From Lysinibacillus sphaericus (GTDB lineage: Bacteria > Bacillota > Bacilli > Bacillales_A > Planococcaceae), in contig NZ_CP019980.1 of NCBI RefSeq assembly GCF_002982115.1, forward strand, positions 1,992,001 to 2,056,000: a DNA stretch of 64,000 nt, given 5' to 3'. Both the position numbers and the translations under genes were made by a program. Shown here in pieces: positions 1 to 7,017 of this stretch (positions within the stretch are counted from its first letter, which is position 1; every line of letters begins with the position of its first letter). A model generated the notes under the pieces. That model did not search any database, had not been told where the DNA came from, and worked only from the letters and a program-made list of their open reading frames with translations.

Positions 1-313
1 TCTTAAAGGGTTTTACTAAATAATCGTCAGCGCCACTATCAAGTCCTGTAATGATATCTTCTGTATCGTCCTTGGCAGTTAGCATTAAAATACTGCCATT
101 AAAGCCACTTTGTCGTAACTGCTGACAAACAGCAATACCACTTAGCTGAGGCATCATCCAATCTAAAATCACTAAATCGTACTGTTCAGAAAATGTATTG
201 TTCAGGGCATCTTGTCCATTATCGACAGATGCAACATGGTGGAATTCTTTTTTTAAAATATGAACAATATTTTTACGTAGTCGACTATCATCTTCTGCCA
301 GTAATATTTTCAT
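1..313 (-). CDS. OmpR-family response regulator, receiver domain (partial)
   Basis: Reading leftwards from an ATG at 311-313 (good upstream GGAGGGA), the product begins MKILLAEDDSRLRKNIVHIL and runs off the window edge after 104 residues. It is a CheY-like receiver: acidic pair Asp8/Asp9, phosphoacceptor Asp51 in LVILDWMMP, Thr79 in LMLTAKDD and Lys101 in VKPF are all present. The break in the window falls where the linker to the DNA-binding domain would begin, so OmpR/PhoB membership is inferred from receiver similarity. A partner histidine kinase would be expected further left, outside the window. No target can be named from the sequence. Confidence 0.9.
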   Translation of the reverse strand, partial: MKILLAEDDSRLRKNIVHILKKEFHHVASVDNGQDALNNTFSEQYDLVILDWMMPQLSGIAVCQQLRQSGFNGSILMLTAKDDTEDIITGLDSGADDYLVKPFK

Positions 314-631
314 TTTAGTTCCCTCCTGTTTCCATATTCAAATTATTATACTATGCTAAAATGAAGGCAAACTGAAAAAATAGTATATCATCTTGTTTTT
401 TTCACATTTAGCTATCTTTAGTGTGAACCACCAAGTTATCATTTAGTAAATTGAAATGGCTATCGCATAATGACTAAAAGTTAGTTCTATAGTACATAGC
501 TCCATTATAAAGGGTAGTACTACAATGTATACTAGCGGAAGTTTGCAGAACTGCCACGACATAGCTTATTGAAATTAAATGGATAGGATTTTTCGTATAC
601 AATAGTCGTGAAAGAGGAGGGGGAGTAAAGG
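314..631. other. intergenic region between divergent genes
   Basis: AT-rich spacer separating the leftward response regulator from the rightward monooxygenase gene. It must hold both promoters. A TATACAAT at 594-601 could be a -10 element for the downstream gene, but no well-spaced -35 was found. I see no RNA gene, repeat or convincing small coding region. Confidence 0.4.
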
Positions 632-934
632 ATGGATAGTTATTATGCAGTTATTTTCACATCACAACGGACGGATGACGACAACGAAGGATATGCCAAA
701 ATGGCGGATGCCATTGAAGTATTAGCAAAACAGCAGTCAGGTTTTCTTCGTGTGGCAAGTACAAGAAATGCCGAGGGGCAGGGGATTACTGTATCGTATT
801 GGGAATCGTTAGAGGCGATTCAACAGTGGAAAAACAATGCACAACATGTTGTAGCACAACAACTAGGGAAAGAAAAATGGTACAGTCATTATCATGTAGA
901 AATATGCCAAGTTATGCGTGCATATTCTTTTTAA
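632..934 (+). CDS. Antibiotic biosynthesis monooxygenase (ABM) family protein
   Basis: A 100-residue protein of the dimeric alpha/beta-barrel ABM superfamily, resembling Bacillus YqjZ. Features visible are the N-terminal strand YYAVIFTSQRT, a helix rich in Ala and Leu (residues 22-33), the strand segment GFLRVASTR, and the typical GITVSYWESLEAIQQWKNNAQH block in which a W-x-S/D-x-E-A-I-x-x-W pattern ends strand 3 and begins helix 2. Relatives include heme-degrading and quinol-oxidising enzymes, but many have no known substrate, so function cannot be assigned. The start follows a strong purine-rich GAGGAGGGGGAG. It is monocistronic and ends at a bidirectional terminator shared with the converging kinase gene. 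Confidence 0.8.
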   Translation: MDSYYAVIFTSQRTDDDNEGYAKMADAIEVLAKQQSGFLRVASTRNAEGQGITVSYWESLEAIQQWKNNAQHVVAQQLGKEKWYSHYHVEICQVMRAYSF

Positions 935-967
935 GATATTAGCATTTCGTCTTCAACGATACACAAA

Positions 968-1013
968 TAAAAAAATCCGCTGAGCCTGCAAAAGGCTCCA
1001 CACGGATTTTTTT
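968..1013. terminator. Bidirectional intrinsic terminator
   Basis: A nested hairpin: outer AAAAATCCG pairs with CGGATTTTT and inner GAGCCT pairs with AGGCTC, followed by eight T on the + strand and preceded by a long A run. It serves the ABM gene on + and the kinase gene on -. Confidence 0.85.
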
Positions 1014-1045
1014 TGCTTTTAATAACGATAAGCCATGTTCCATTA

Positions 1046-1867
1046 TTACGAGTATCGAGTTACTGTAATATCATGTTCACCAAACGCTTTATAGGCACGA
1101 TGGTCAATAGCTCCAGCAACCGTTTCAAACGGTATAGCTCGACGAATGCCAGCAGTAACAAACTTTTTAGCTTGAATAACAGCCTCTTCAACACTTAAAC
1201 CTTGTGCTAAGCCAGCAGTGATTGCGGCAGAATATGAACAACCTGCTCCATTTGTATGGATAGTATCAATACGTGGGGCTTCCAATGTTACCATGCGTAC
1301 GCCATCATATAATACATCTGTTGCTGGACCATCGAGACGACCACCTTTTACGAGTACAAATTGCGTGCCAAGCTTATGTAAATCACGGGCAGCATCCTGT
1401 AAATCAGTGGCAGTCGTCAGTTTTTTACCACCGAGCAAATATTCTGCTTCAGGCATATTAGGGGTCATAATTGTTGCATGCGGTAATAGTTTATCCTTTA
1501 AAGAAGACATGGCACCTTCTTCCATTAATGCAGTTCCTACTTTACCGAACATAACGGGGTCAATTACGACATGTTTGACCTGAACAGTAGAGAGCCAGTC
1601 TGACACAAGCTCAATGATATCTTTGGTGAATAGCATCCCTGTTTTTAAAGCATCTATGCCAATTTGCGTTGCAATCGTATGGAGCTGTGCCTCAATAACG
1701 TCTAACGATTGCGTAAAAACGCCTTGATTAGTACGAGGATGTGTTGCGACAAAGGCCGTAATGGCAGAAGTGCCGTACACCCCTAGTTCTTGGAAAGTTT
1801 TTAAATCGGCTTGAATACCAGCTCCGCCACGTGCGGCAGAACCAGCAATTGTCAGTGTTTTTTTCAT
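1046..1867 (-). CDS. pdxK: Pyridoxal kinase / hydroxymethylpyrimidine kinase (PdxK/ThiD family)
   Basis: A 273-residue ribokinase-fold enzyme that phosphorylates vitamin B6 vitamers or the thiamine pyrimidine. Motifs are GGAGIQADLKTFQE near the N terminus, DALKTGML, VIDPVMFGK, and the anion-hole/catalytic signature TNGAGCSYSAA near residue 210. It resembles Bacillus PdxK (a ThiD-like pyridoxal kinase) in length. The ATG at 1867 is chosen because GAGGAGT sits 9 nt upstream; a longer in-frame start at 1885 would overlap that site. The substrate loop reads GSAARGGAG rather than the usual GSDxSGGAG. No thiamine gene neighbours it and no TPP riboswitch is visible, so a B6 role is favoured. Confidence 0.8.
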   Translation of the reverse strand: MKKTLTIAGSAARGGAGIQADLKTFQELGVYGTSAITAFVATHPRTNQGVFTQSLDVIEAQLHTIATQIGIDALKTGMLFTKDIIELVSDWLSTVQVKHVVIDPVMFGKVGTALMEEGAMSSLKDKLLPHATIMTPNMPEAEYLLGGKKLTTATDLQDAARDLHKLGTQFVLVKGGRLDGPATDVLYDGVRMVTLEAPRIDTIHTNGAGCSYSAAITAGLAQGLSVEEAVIQAKKFVTAGIRRAIPFETVAGAIDHRAYKAFGEHDITVTRYS

Positions 1868-2019
1868 GTTTAGTGTACTCCTCATCTTTTACGTGAAAGC
1901 TAGTTGACGATGACTTAAAAGTAATTCTATATTACTTTATTGTAATAATAATTGTCGTTATTTTGAAATAGCCAGAAAGTAGAGTTTTTATAATGTCAGT
2001 TTAAAGATAAAGCAAAAAA

Positions 2020-2066
2020 TTAAAACATGTATGTGCTAGCCATTAGGAAGAACATACATGTTTTAA
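2020..2066 (-). terminator. Intrinsic terminator of the DUF418 gene
   Basis: A perfect 15-bp stem, TTAAAACATGTATGT (2020-2034) against its complement at 2052-2066, is followed on the minus strand by a T-rich tract. It lies just downstream of the leftward DUF418 gene. Confidence 0.75.
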
Positions 2067-2088
2067 TGGCGCTATGCAATCAAAGGGA

Positions 2089-3294
2089 TTACGTTAATTT
2101 TTGTAGATGGCGTTTCACAGGGATATTGCCAAGTTTACGCCAGATGGTTTCAACTGGACCTTGTTTATATTTTCGTAACCATAAAGTAGAAAATACAATC
2201 ATAAACAACGTAATGCCTAGCCAAGATGCGTGGATTAATGGTTGACTATAATGGTTGGATAGGCCAAGTCCCCAATTATAGAACAAAAAGGATGCAATGA
2301 TATTTTGTGCGATATAGCATGTAAGTGCCATTTTGCCAACATTACTAATATAATGTTGGGTTTTAACGAACTTTTGATGGCGGGCGATTAAAAAGACAAG
2401 ACCGAGATAACCCAGTGATAAAACAGGGGCAAAAACATAGCGGTCTAAAACGACAAATTGAGTACTAAAAAACGATAGTGCATTTAATGGGATACCAATA
2501 CCTAATCCAATCCATAGTAGGCGGTTTTGCAGTCGAATGCCGTGTTCATCCATTTTCAATAAACCTTTTCTGACGAGGAAGACACCCAGTAAAAATAAAA
2601 AAACATTCATTGGTAAAATCATAATCGCTTCTGAGCGTAAAACCCAAAAATGTTCTAGTCTGTATACAACTTGCTCCCACCATGAAAATCCAGCTATCTC
2701 AAGCAATTGATTTTCCTGACGAACTAATGCTGCTTGTTCAGCAATACTACTACGATTAGCACTTATATTGGCATATGGATTGTTTGGAAACAATGTTCGT
2801 GCAAGTTGAGTCGTCATAATTTTGTCCATAAGAAAACCTTCTACGACTTGGTGAAAAAGGTGAATACTAGCTGCAATAAACATACAAATTTTCATGACTC
2901 GCTCTGAGCGTTGAATAATAAATGCAACGAGGATACCTGTTAGGGAATAACTCATTAATACATCAAATTCAAAAACAAATATAAAATGAAGAACCCCATC
3001 TAAAAAAAGCAATATCATAGACCATAGGTACAGTTTAAACCAAGGGAGCCCCCTATTTTGGAAACTAGCATATTTCAATTGCATGCCAATGCCGAACATA
3101 ATCGTTAATAAGCCAAGAAATTTCCCGTTCGTCAAATAATCTGAAAACTTAGATATATATGAACCAATCCTTGAAATATCAGTTTCATCTAAATCGACTG
3201 AATAGCCAGCTGATCCAAAAATCCAAATATTCGTTCCCAGTGTGCCAATTATGGCTAGTCCTCTCGCAACATCCAATAATTTTATTCTTTCCAT
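2089..3294 (-). CDS. DUF418 / YeiB-family multispanning membrane protein
   Basis: A 401-residue polytopic membrane protein. The N terminus RIKLLDVARGLAIIGTLGTNIW matches the family signature (R-I-x-x-L-D-x-x-R-G), and the C-terminal third, with ALTCYIAQNIIASFLFYNWGLGL, corresponds to the DUF418 domain. About ten hydrophobic helices can be counted, with a larger polar loop around residues 155-200. The function of the family is unknown; members are often speculated to be transporters or acyl-transfer related. The ATG at 3294 is preceded by GAGAGGTG at proper spacing; an upstream in-frame TTG at 3309 would bury that site. It appears to be a single-gene unit with its own terminator. Confidence 0.85.
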   Translation of the reverse strand: MERIKLLDVARGLAIIGTLGTNIWIFGSAGYSVDLDETDISRIGSYISKFSDYLTNGKFLGLLTIMFGIGMQLKYASFQNRGLPWFKLYLWSMILLFLDGVLHFIFVFEFDVLMSYSLTGILVAFIIQRSERVMKICMFIAASIHLFHQVVEGFLMDKIMTTQLARTLFPNNPYANISANRSSIAEQAALVRQENQLLEIAGFSWWEQVVYRLEHFWVLRSEAIMILPMNVFLFLLGVFLVRKGLLKMDEHGIRLQNRLLWIGLGIGIPLNALSFFSTQFVVLDRYVFAPVLSLGYLGLVFLIARHQKFVKTQHYISNVGKMALTCYIAQNIIASFLFYNWGLGLSNHYSQPLIHASWLGITLFMIVFSTLWLRKYKQGPVETIWRKLGNIPVKRHLQKLT

Positions 3295-3531
3295 CAAAAC
3301 ACCTCTCAAAAATGTTTATATAGAACGAAATGATAACGATTTTCATCGCGTTCTCATAAATAATAAACGAGTATAGATTAGGAAGGTTCCGATAAAATGA
3401 GCATTTTAGTGGATTGAAATAGCATAATATAGTTTTTATGAGGGTAAAAGGCAAGCATGTCATAAAAAAATAGCTTGTTTGTGACGGTCAATTGATTGCA
3501 AAGATAGAGGTTGGAGGAGAAGATTATTACA

Positions 3532-3632
3532 GAGAACGCGCAAGCAAGTTGCGGCTTATATACTTACCTTGCCAAAGCGGCAAATAGTACAGTAAAAAAG
3601 TGTTAGATGATTTGCTGTCAATCTAACACTTT
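3532..3632. repeat. Degenerate copy of a MITE-like repeat with AGTGTTAGAT hairpin
   Basis: A 12-bp perfect stem (AAAGTGTTAGAT 3597-3608, complement 3621-3632) preceded by a GC-richer tract containing GTTGCGGCTTA and AAAGCGGCAA. Both the hairpin and the GTTGCGGCTTA tract recur in the same order, in inverted orientation, within the 293-bp element at 29327-29619. The terminal inverted repeats of that element are not recognisable here, so this looks like a decayed copy. The hairpin may also terminate the leftward crcB operon, whose last gene ends at 3653. Confidence 0.55.
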
Positions 3633-3652
3633 CTTTGTATTGTCTAACGCTT

Positions 3653-4000
3653 TTAGAACATCTGCGGTAATAGCTCATTTATAAATTGACGATTTTTACG
3701 TAGCCAAATTTTTAAAATGATACGATGCGTTAAAAGCTGATGTCTTTTGTTGGGCCTGTTTTTTGCTTCTAGTAAACTCTCGAGTAATAGGCACGTTTCG
3801 GTAGCGTAATTATTAGGTTCTACTAGTACATCAAGCTTATAATCTATTAAGTGCGCTGCTTGCACCTTTGCGAGTAATTTGGCAAATAGAGTCGTCATTT
3901 CTTGGTAAGCTTCATCAAGTTCTAAGTCAATTAATGTATATAATGTATGTTCAATTTCAGCCTCTAAAGCTTGAAGCTGCTCGATTGTTGGTTGTGTCAA
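3653..4000 (-). CDS. Hypothetical 115-aa protein, third gene of crcB operon
   Basis: A soluble, Leu/Glu-rich, predominantly helical protein (MTQPTIEQLQALEAEIEHTL at the N terminus) with no motif I recognise and no membrane segment. The start is TTG at 4000, with AGAGGTGA upstream, and it overlaps the crcB2 stop codon (TTGA), implying translational coupling to the fluoride channel genes. The last 40 residues are basic (HRIILKIWLRKNRQ). A role linked to fluoride export or to coordination of the two channel subunits is only a guess from operon position. Confidence 0.7.
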   Translation of the reverse strand: MTQPTIEQLQALEAEIEHTLYTLIDLELDEAYQEMTTLFAKLLAKVQAAHLIDYKLDVLVEPNNYATETCLLLESLLEAKNRPNKRHQLLTHRIILKIWLRKNRQFINELLPQMF

Positions 4001-4359
4001 AAAATCACCTCTAATGTTTTAAGGACGCCCTGCATAAGGGAAAGCCCTAGTGCTGCAAAGAGCAATCCGACAATTACTGTACTACAAACATAACGGAACG
4101 CTAGATGCCATTGTTTCTTTTCGATTAGTTGCAATGTTTCAAAACCAAATGTTGAAAACGTTGTATAAGCACCTAAAAAGCCAATTCCTAAGAAATGCCA
4201 TAGCGCATCACTTAGATGTGCACCAACTAACAGACCGAGTACAAAGGAACCTGTTATGTTGATGACAAAGGTAGCCCAAGGATATGTACTAACAATCCAT
4301 TTACCTAAGTAAAACCTTGCTAATGCACCTAAAAATCCGCCTATTCCAACTAATATCAT
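3997..4359 (-). CDS. crcB: Fluoride channel CrcB/Fluc, second subunit
   Basis: A 120-residue, four-helix membrane protein of the Fluc family, which forms antiparallel dimeric fluoride channels in the plasma membrane. Visible family marks are GGFLGALARFYLG at the N terminus, TFVINITGSFVLGLL in helix 2, and GFLGAYTTFSTFGFE containing the Phe/Ser/Thr residues of helix 3 that line the pore. The ATG at 4359 follows AAGGAGG; the reading frame extends further upstream but only within the preceding gene. It overlaps crcB1 by 4 nt (ATGA). Paired non-identical Fluc genes, as here, are usual in Bacillales and may form heterodimers. Confidence 0.9.
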   Translation of the reverse strand: MILVGIGGFLGALARFYLGKWIVSTYPWATFVINITGSFVLGLLVGAHLSDALWHFLGIGFLGAYTTFSTFGFETLQLIEKKQWHLAFRYVCSTVIVGLLFAALGLSLMQGVLKTLEVIF

Positions 4360-4718
4360 TGCGTCCGCCTCCTTGCAAGTCGAGCGCCTAGCCAAGCGCA
4401 TACTAGACCACCGAACACACTCATCAAACAATAGGCGAGTGCTTGTCCCCATTTACTATTTTCCAACAGTAAAAGTGTCTCTACAGAAAAGGTCGAGAAG
4501 GTAGTAAAGGCTCCTAAAAAGCCTGTACCAATGCCGAGTACAAGGGGCGTGCGGTTAGTAAAGGTGGTGAAAAGGAAGGCTAAACAAAAACAGCCAACTA
4601 AATTAATGCAAAGTGTTGAAAATGGAAAGACCGCCGTATTTGCAGCTAGCATACTAATATAATAGCGGGAAATAGCGCCTAAACATCCTCCTAAGCCAAT
4701 TGCAACAAATATTTTCAA
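4356..4718 (-). CDS. crcB: Fluoride channel CrcB/Fluc, first subunit
   Basis: A roughly 120-residue Fluc-family channel protein with four hydrophobic helices. Family marks are GGCLGAISRYYIS, LCINLVGCFCLAFLF and GFLGAFTTFSTFSVE. There is no ATG start: two TTG codons lie at 4724 and 4718. AAAGGAG is only about 3 nt from the first but about 9 nt from the second, so 4718 is preferred. It is the promoter-proximal gene of a three-gene operon with crcB2 and the 115-aa protein. I looked for a fluoride riboswitch upstream and found none. Confidence 0.88.
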   Translation of the reverse strand: MKIFVAIGLGGCLGAISRYYISMLAANTAVFPFSTLCINLVGCFCLAFLFTTFTNRTPLVLGIGTGFLGAFTTFSTFSVETLLLLENSKWGQALAYCLMSVFGGLVCAWLGARLARRRTQ

Positions 4719-4918
4719 TGTCAAAGACTCCTTTATTTTTAGACCGAGTATAGATAATAAGATTCACCGCATGCCTTTATATTGTATCAAGCACAAAAGC
4801 AGGATGGTAGTTTTTTAAAGTTTGTTATAATGAAAGCTATTTTCTTGCGAATAAAGCAATTCACTACTTTAAAGCGTTAATTATTTCCTGTAATATATAA
4901 AAAATAACAGTTTGAATG

Positions 4919-4946
4919 TTGACAATTATTTCAATTATATGATAAT
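4919..4946 (+). promoter_or_regulatory. Candidate sigma-A promoter for the bmrCD leader transcript
   Basis: Consensus TTGACA at 4919-4924 and GATAAT at 4941-4946 with a 16-nt spacer. It lies about 38 nt upstream of the leader peptide start codon. Confidence 0.6.
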
Positions 4947-4983
4947 CTTCAATAACACTATAACAAACCAAACAAAGGAGGGC

Positions 4984-5046
4984 ATGACAATGATGATTTT
5001 ATCCGTACGATACAAAAGCACAGCTGCATACATTGTCCATGTCTAA
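4984..5046 (+). CDS. 20-aa leader peptide of the bmrCD exporter operon
   Basis: A short frame, MTMMILSVRYKSTAAYIVHV, begins at an ATG 5 nt after a near-perfect AAAGGAGG and ends at 5046, just before a string of RNA hairpins and an intrinsic terminator. Its position matches that of bmrB in Bacillus subtilis, where translation of a leader reports ribosome stalling by antibiotics and relieves attenuation of the ABC exporter genes. The sequence is too short for homology; the call rests on the strong ribosome binding site, promoter and terminator arrangement. Confidence 0.65.
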   Translation: MTMMILSVRYKSTAAYIVHV

Positions 5047-5099
5047 CATTGTTATTTTTTATGCAATGAAAGGTATGGGTGCACCTTACCTTTTATAAG

Positions 5100-5134
5100 A
5101 GACGCATGCTCTTTTCAGGGGATGCGTCTTTTTT
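5100..5134 (+). terminator. Attenuator terminator between leader peptide and bmrCD
   Basis: Stem AGACGCAT (5100-5107) pairs with ATGCGTCT (5122-5129) followed by a six-T run. Upstream, CATTG/CAATG and AAAGGTA/TACCTTT pairings around 5048-5094 offer competing structures, as expected of a ribosome-controlled attenuator. Confidence 0.75.
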
Positions 5135-5173
5135 ATTGCAAAAAAAGGTGATAGTGAACAGAAAAAGGAGTGT

Positions 5174-5236
5174 ATGTGTATGCAAAACATCACAAGGAAA
5201 TTAATTTTCAATAAGGAATTGCTAGATAGTGGGTAG
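5174..5236 (+). CDS. Second 20-aa small ORF downstream of the attenuator
   Basis: An ATG at 5174 (or 5180) preceded by AAAAAGGAG opens a frame MCMQNITRKLIFNKELLDSG ending at 5236, 38 nt before bmrC. The ribosome binding site is good and the frame lies inside the readthrough transcript. It could be a second sensor peptide or a translational coupler. Without homologues its reality is uncertain. Confidence 0.4.
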   Translation: MCMQNITRKLIFNKELLDSG

Positions 5237-5274
5237 CGAAGATGTAAAGCATTTAGGAAAGAAGGTATTGAAGT

Positions 5275-7017
5275 ATGTTTGATGTATTAAGTAAATTAAG
5301 TTGGTTTTTTAAGCAATATTGGAAGCAATATACCATAGCGATTGTACTCTTAATCATTGCGAGTGGATTAGAGGTTATTCCACCGTATTTACTAGGGTCT
5401 ATTATTGATATTTTAACTGCGGGCACAATGACAACAGCTATTTTAACGAAATATTTGTTGATTTTTGCGGCTATTATTGTTGGCGGTTATGTCTTGAATT
5501 TTGTTTGGCAATTTCGATTATTTGAAGGTGCCATTAATTTAGAGAAAATGTTACGTCGCAATTTAATGCAACATTTTTTGCGTATGACACCGACATTTTA
5601 TGAAAAAAATCGCACTGGTGATTTGATGGCACGAGCTACAAATGATTTAAACGCCGTGTCACTAACTGCGGGCTTTGGAATCATGACACTGATAGACTCG
5701 ACGATATATATGGGCTGTATTATTTTTGCAATGGGTTATATGATTTCGTGGAAGTTAACGTTTTTTGCCATGTTGCCAGTGCCCGTTATGGCTATTCTTA
5801 TTCAGTATTTAGGAAAAATTGTGCATGAACGGTATATGAAAGCGCAGGACGCCTTTGGTGAATTAAATGATAGTGTCCTTGAGTCAGTAGCAGGTGTTCG
5901 AGTTGTAAGGGCATATGTACAAGAAAAAAAGGACGAAGCAAACTTTGCAGCAATGAGTGAAGTCGTTTATGAAAAAAATATGCATACGGCAAAAATCAAC
6001 GCTTTATTTGGACCCATCACGAAAGTAGGGACAGGGATTAGTTATGTTGTGGCACTTGGCTACGGTGCACATTTAGTATCGACTGAGGCGATGTCATTAG
6101 GGCAACTTGTAACATTTACTGTCTATTTAGGATTAGCGGTTTGGCCAATTTTTGCGATTGGGGAACTTATTAATGTGATGCAGCAAGGAAATGCCTCATT
6201 AGACCGTGTACAGGAAACGTTACGCTATAAAGCGGATGTACAAAATAGTGCAACACCGCAAGCTGTAGCAACGCCAAATGCAATCGGGTTCAACGATTTA
6301 TCTTTCCAGTATCCAATGAGCCATGTGAAAAACTTGGAACGTATTTCATTGTCGCTAAAAAAGGGGCAAACACTTGGTATTGTTGGAAAGACAGGTGCAG
6401 GGAAAACAACCTTCTTACGACAGCTGCTACGAGAGTATCCAATTGGAGAAGGTCAGTTGTCCATTGATGGCATTGATATTACGGCTCAAACAAAAGAGCA
6501 GTTACTCGATTGGATCGGCTATGTGCCGCAGGATCATGTATTATTCTCCAGAACAATTCGAGAAAATATTTTATTTGGAAAAGAAGATGCTACAGAAGAA
6601 GAGCTGAAACAAGCGATTCATGCAGCCTATTTTGAAAAAGATTTAGCCCATCTCCCAATGGGGCTTGAAACACTTGTTGGAGAAAAAGGGGTATCACTTT
6701 CAGGAGGTCAAAAGCAACGTGTATCAATTGCGCGGGCACTCATTAAAGACCCTGAAATTTTAATCCTTGATGATTCACTTTCAGCGGTAGACGCTAAAAC
6801 GGAAGCTAAAATCATCGAAAATATTCAGCGTGAACGACAGGATCGAACGACGATTATTACAACCCATCGATTATCGGGAATTCAACATGCCGATATGATT
6901 ATTGTGCTTGATGAAGGACAAATAGTAGAACAGGGAACACATGAACAGCTCCTTTCACAACAAGGCTGGTATAAAGAACAATTCGACCGTCAGCAGCTAG
7001 AAGGGGGTGCCTCATGA
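5275..7017 (+). CDS. bmrC: Heterodimeric ABC multidrug exporter subunit BmrC (YheI)
   Basis: A 580-residue half-transporter: six-helix transmembrane domain (about 15-310) then a nucleotide-binding domain with Walker A GKTGAGKT near residue 372, Q-loop VPQDH, signature LSGGQKQR and Walker B ILILDDS near 495-500. The Walker B ends in Asp-Asp instead of Asp-Glu, the same degenerate catalytic position as in Bacillus BmrC, so this subunit forms the non-hydrolytic composite site. The N terminus MFDVLSKLSWFFKQYWKQYT closely follows YheI. It overlaps bmrD by 4 nt (ATGA). Substrates in the family are drugs and dyes; expression is expected to be attenuator-controlled. Confidence 0.93.
   Translation: MFDVLSKLSWFFKQYWKQYTIAIVLLIIASGLEVIPPYLLGSIIDILTAGTMTTAILTKYLLIFAAIIVGGYVLNFVWQFRLFEGAINLEKMLRRNLMQHFLRMTPTFYEKNRTGDLMARATNDLNAVSLTAGFGIMTLIDSTIYMGCIIFAMGYMISWKLTFFAMLPVPVMAILIQYLGKIVHERYMKAQDAFGELNDSVLESVAGVRVVRAYVQEKKDEANFAAMSEVVYEKNMHTAKINALFGPITKVGTGISYVVALGYGAHLVSTEAMSLGQLVTFTVYLGLAVWPIFAIGELINVMQQGNASLDRVQETLRYKADVQNSATPQAVATPNAIGFNDLSFQYPMSHVKNLERISLSLKKGQTLGIVGKTGAGKTTFLRQLLREYPIGEGQLSIDGIDITAQTKEQLLDWIGYVPQDHVLFSRTIRENILFGKEDATEEELKQAIHAAYFEKDLAHLPMGLETLVGEKGVSLSGGQKQRVSIARALIKDPEILILDDSLSAVDAKTEAKIIENIQRERQDRTTIITTHRLSGIQHADMIIVLDEGQIVEQGTHEQLLSQQGWYKEQFDRQQLEGGAS

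Noticed and set aside
4725-4918. Fluoride riboswitch upstream of crcB
   Set aside because: The conserved crcB-motif blocks, including the CTGATG-type segment and the pseudoknot partners, are not present on the minus strand.
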